A DNA stretch of 7,540 nucleotides, from contig JAGLLQ010000282.1 of the NCBI GenBank assembly GCA_023140455.1, positions 1 to 7,540 of the forward strand. Direction: 5' to 3'. Of the stretch, positions 6,285 to 7,540 are shown in pieces. Position 1 is the first letter of the stretch; each line of letters begins with the position of its first letter. A program made the translations under genes and the position numbers. Below the pieces are notes generated by a model. The model was not told where the DNA came from, made no database searches, and was given only the letters and a program-made list of their open reading frames with translations. This stretch comes from Desulfobacteraceae bacterium. Lineage in GTDB: Bacteria; Desulfobacterota; Desulfobacteria; Desulfobacterales; Desulfobacteraceae.

Positions 6285-7442
6285 TTAGCCTCTTACCTCT
6301 TCTTTTACAGTAGTTGCAAGTTTGTAGAGGATTGTAAGAACAATAAGACCAAGGGCATAAATACCCAGAGTCACCATACCTTCTTTTAGTGTTGGTGCAT
6401 ATTCAGTGACATGATGCAAAGGAGATGGTACAAAACCTCCGGCTATCATACCAAGAGCCTTGTCAATCCATGTACCGGCAATTATCATTATACAGGTAAA
6501 GGGCAGTAGAAACTCATTGTTTCTAAGCCATGGAACAATAAGCAGTACAATACCAATCAGCATAAGGATTATTGATGTCCACATCCATGGAACCATGGAA
6601 TTGTACCCGTGGAGTCCAAAGAATAGATACTGCATGTGGGACAGATGCCCTGGAATATTACTATATGCTACTACAAAAACTTCACAGGCAAAGAAGAATA
6701 CATTGGCAATCAATGCATAGCATACAATTTTTGACAATGTCTGCATTGCTTCCCAGCCCGGATCAAATTTTGTAAATTTCCTTACAACATAGCAGAGCAG
6801 GATTAAAACAGAGGGCCCTGCTGCAAATGCAGATGCAAGGAATCTTGGCGCCAAAACTGCTGTGAGCCAGAATCCTCGACCAGGCATTCCACAGTATAGA
6901 AAGGCTGTAACTGTGTGGATACCGATTGCAAATGGAATTGAAAGAAAAATTAACGGGTAAGTCCAGGCAGGTGGTTTAACCTGATTTCTCTCTGCTTCAA
7001 GGACTTTCCAGCCAATTATAATGTTCAAACCAAGATATCCGTTAAGTACAAGAGCATCATAAAATAATACTGATTTTGGTGATGGATGTAGCAACATATT
7101 CAGTACCCGGACAGGTTGACCAAGGTCTACTATGATAAGCAGAAGACACATGATCAATGCTGCTACTGCAAGAAATTCACCAAGGATTGTTATCCTGTGA
7201 AATTTATCATAATCATGCAGATAAAATGGTATTACAACCATTACACCACCTGCGGCAACACCGACAAGATAGGTAAAGTTTGCAATATAAAATCCCCAGG
7301 AAACATCCCGGGAAAGTCCAGTGGTCATAAGACCATTCATAAATTGGTCAAGATAAGCGGCAACTCCTGCTGTCATGATGACGGCAAGTATAGTCAGCCA
7401 TATCCAGTATTTTTTACTTCCTTTAATAGCTATTTCAAGCAT
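6285..7442 (-). CDS. dsrP: DsrP-like integral membrane quinol subunit (NrfD/PsrC family)
   Basis: In sulfate reducers the DsrMKJOP complex links membrane menaquinone to cytoplasmic sulfite reduction through DsrC; DsrP is its quinone-reactive NrfD-type subunit. The 385 residues fit that subunit. Hydrophobicity suggests about ten membrane helices, roughly at 12-31, 50-75, 85-106, 124-146, 160-183, 198-221, 237-261, 283-306, 311-328 and 355-375. Family-type features include WGFYIANFTYLVGVAAGG at 49-66, DLGQPVR at 106-112 at a helix end, HPSPKSVLFYD at 119-129, GIHTVTAFLYCGMPGRGFW at 174-192, and CEVF at 253-256 with a buried Glu254. Acidic and histidine residues at such positions are plausible quinone or proton-path residues. 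The ATG has GAGAGG 5 nt upstream and begins 11 bp after the preceding stop. The strong terminator downstream makes it the last gene of its operon. Other NrfD-type subunits (Hme, Tmc or Qrc complexes) cannot be fully excluded without the rest of the cluster. Confidence 0.85.
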   Translation of the reverse strand: MLEIAIKGSKKYWIWLTILAVIMTAGVAAYLDQFMNGLMTTGLSRDVSWGFYIANFTYLVGVAAGGVMVVIPFYLHDYDKFHRITILGEFLAVAALIMCLLLIIVDLGQPVRVLNMLLHPSPKSVLFYDALVLNGYLGLNIIIGWKVLEAERNQVKPPAWTYPLIFLSIPFAIGIHTVTAFLYCGMPGRGFWLTAVLAPRFLASAFAAGPSVLILLCYVVRKFTKFDPGWEAMQTLSKIVCYALIANVFFFACEVFVVAYSNIPGHLSHMQYLFFGLHGYNSMVPWMWTSIILMLIGIVLLIVPWLRNNEFLLPFTCIMIIAGTWIDKALGMIAGGFVPSPLHHVTEYAPTLKEGMVTLGIYALGLIVLTILYKLATTVKEEVRG

Positions 7443-7453
7443 ACTCGCCTCTC

Positions 7454-7540
7454 TTACATTATATAGTAAACAGAAGGTTCAGTTCCAAGCGCCTGTTTAC
7501 GTCTGATTGCATAATTTTTATCAAGAAGTTTCCTTGGTTC
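7454..7540 (-). CDS. dsrO: C-terminus of a probable DsrO-like periplasmic ferredoxin subunit (5' part outside window)
   Basis: Twenty-eight codons are visible before a TAA at 7454-7456. The tail ends in ALGTEPSVYYIM; the GTEPSVYYI-type ending is one I associate with periplasmic four-cluster ferredoxin subunits (DsrO/HmeA type) encoded just before a NrfD-family membrane protein. All iron-sulfur cysteine motifs would lie outside the window, so the identification rests on this short tail and on the dsrP gene starting 11 bp downstream. In DsrMKJOP, DsrO sits on the periplasmic face and is thought to pass electrons between DsrJ and DsrP. Confidence 0.65.
   Translation of the reverse strand, partial: EPRKLLDKNYAIRRKQALGTEPSVYYIM

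Noticed and set aside
7116..7466. Open frame on the + strand opposite dsrP (116 codons)
   Set aside because: It lies antisense to a well-supported membrane protein gene, has an unlikely composition (many Tyr, Lys and Cys) and shows no family motif.

Overview
The window looks like chromosomal DNA of a strictly anaerobic, sulfate- (or sulfur-) metabolising member of the Desulfobacterota, most likely a low-GC Desulfobacteraceae-type bacterium. The grounds are a DsrP-like membrane quinol subunit at the right edge, preceded by what looks like the DsrO C-terminus, and the gene order rplU-rpmA-obgE-nadD-rsfS-gpmI, which I recall as common in that phylum. The DNA is AT-rich throughout. The genus cannot be fixed from the sequence alone.

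Layout, left to right. (1) Positions 1-237 (+) are the 3' end of a gene that enters from outside and finishes in a CxxC...CxxC zinc ribbon. (2) Positions 238-328 separate it from a convergent gene and hold a long, AT-rich inverted repeat, probably a terminator. (3) Positions 329-4501 (all -) are a compact six-gene operon, in transcription order rplU (L21), rpmA (L27), obgE (ribosome-assembly GTPase), nadD (NAD synthesis), rsfS (ribosome silencing factor) and gpmI (cofactor-independent phosphoglycerate mutase). Two junctions are 4-bp start/stop overlaps and the others are 4-22 bp apart. A perfect-consensus sigma70 promoter (TTGACA, 17 bp, TATAAT) lies at 4581-4609. It drives a leader of about 74 nt that contains a weak stem followed by a T-run. 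(4) Positions 4666-6204 (-) encode a 512-residue protein with a CxxxCxxC cluster that looks like a divergent radical SAM enzyme. It is the least understood gene here. (5) A strong hairpin terminator at 6218-6250 closes the gene cluster to its right. (6) Positions 6285-7442 (-) encode the DsrP-like NrfD-family membrane protein. Positions 7454-7540 (-) are the last 28 codons of the upstream gene, probably dsrO.

The genes fall into three functional groups. The dsrO-dsrP end belongs to a membrane complex exchanging electrons between the quinone pool and cytoplasmic sulfite reduction. The rplU operon couples ribosome synthesis and assembly control (L21, L27, Obg, RsfS) to central metabolism (NadD, GpmI). 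The radical SAM-like gene sits between them, separated from the dsr side by a terminator and from the ribosomal side by a strong promoter, so it is probably an independent unit. I found no tRNA, rRNA, CRISPR array, insertion sequence or prophage signature. Most of the window is ordinary core genome; the items worth follow-up are the orphan radical SAM-like protein, its odd 5' context, and the rplU leader.
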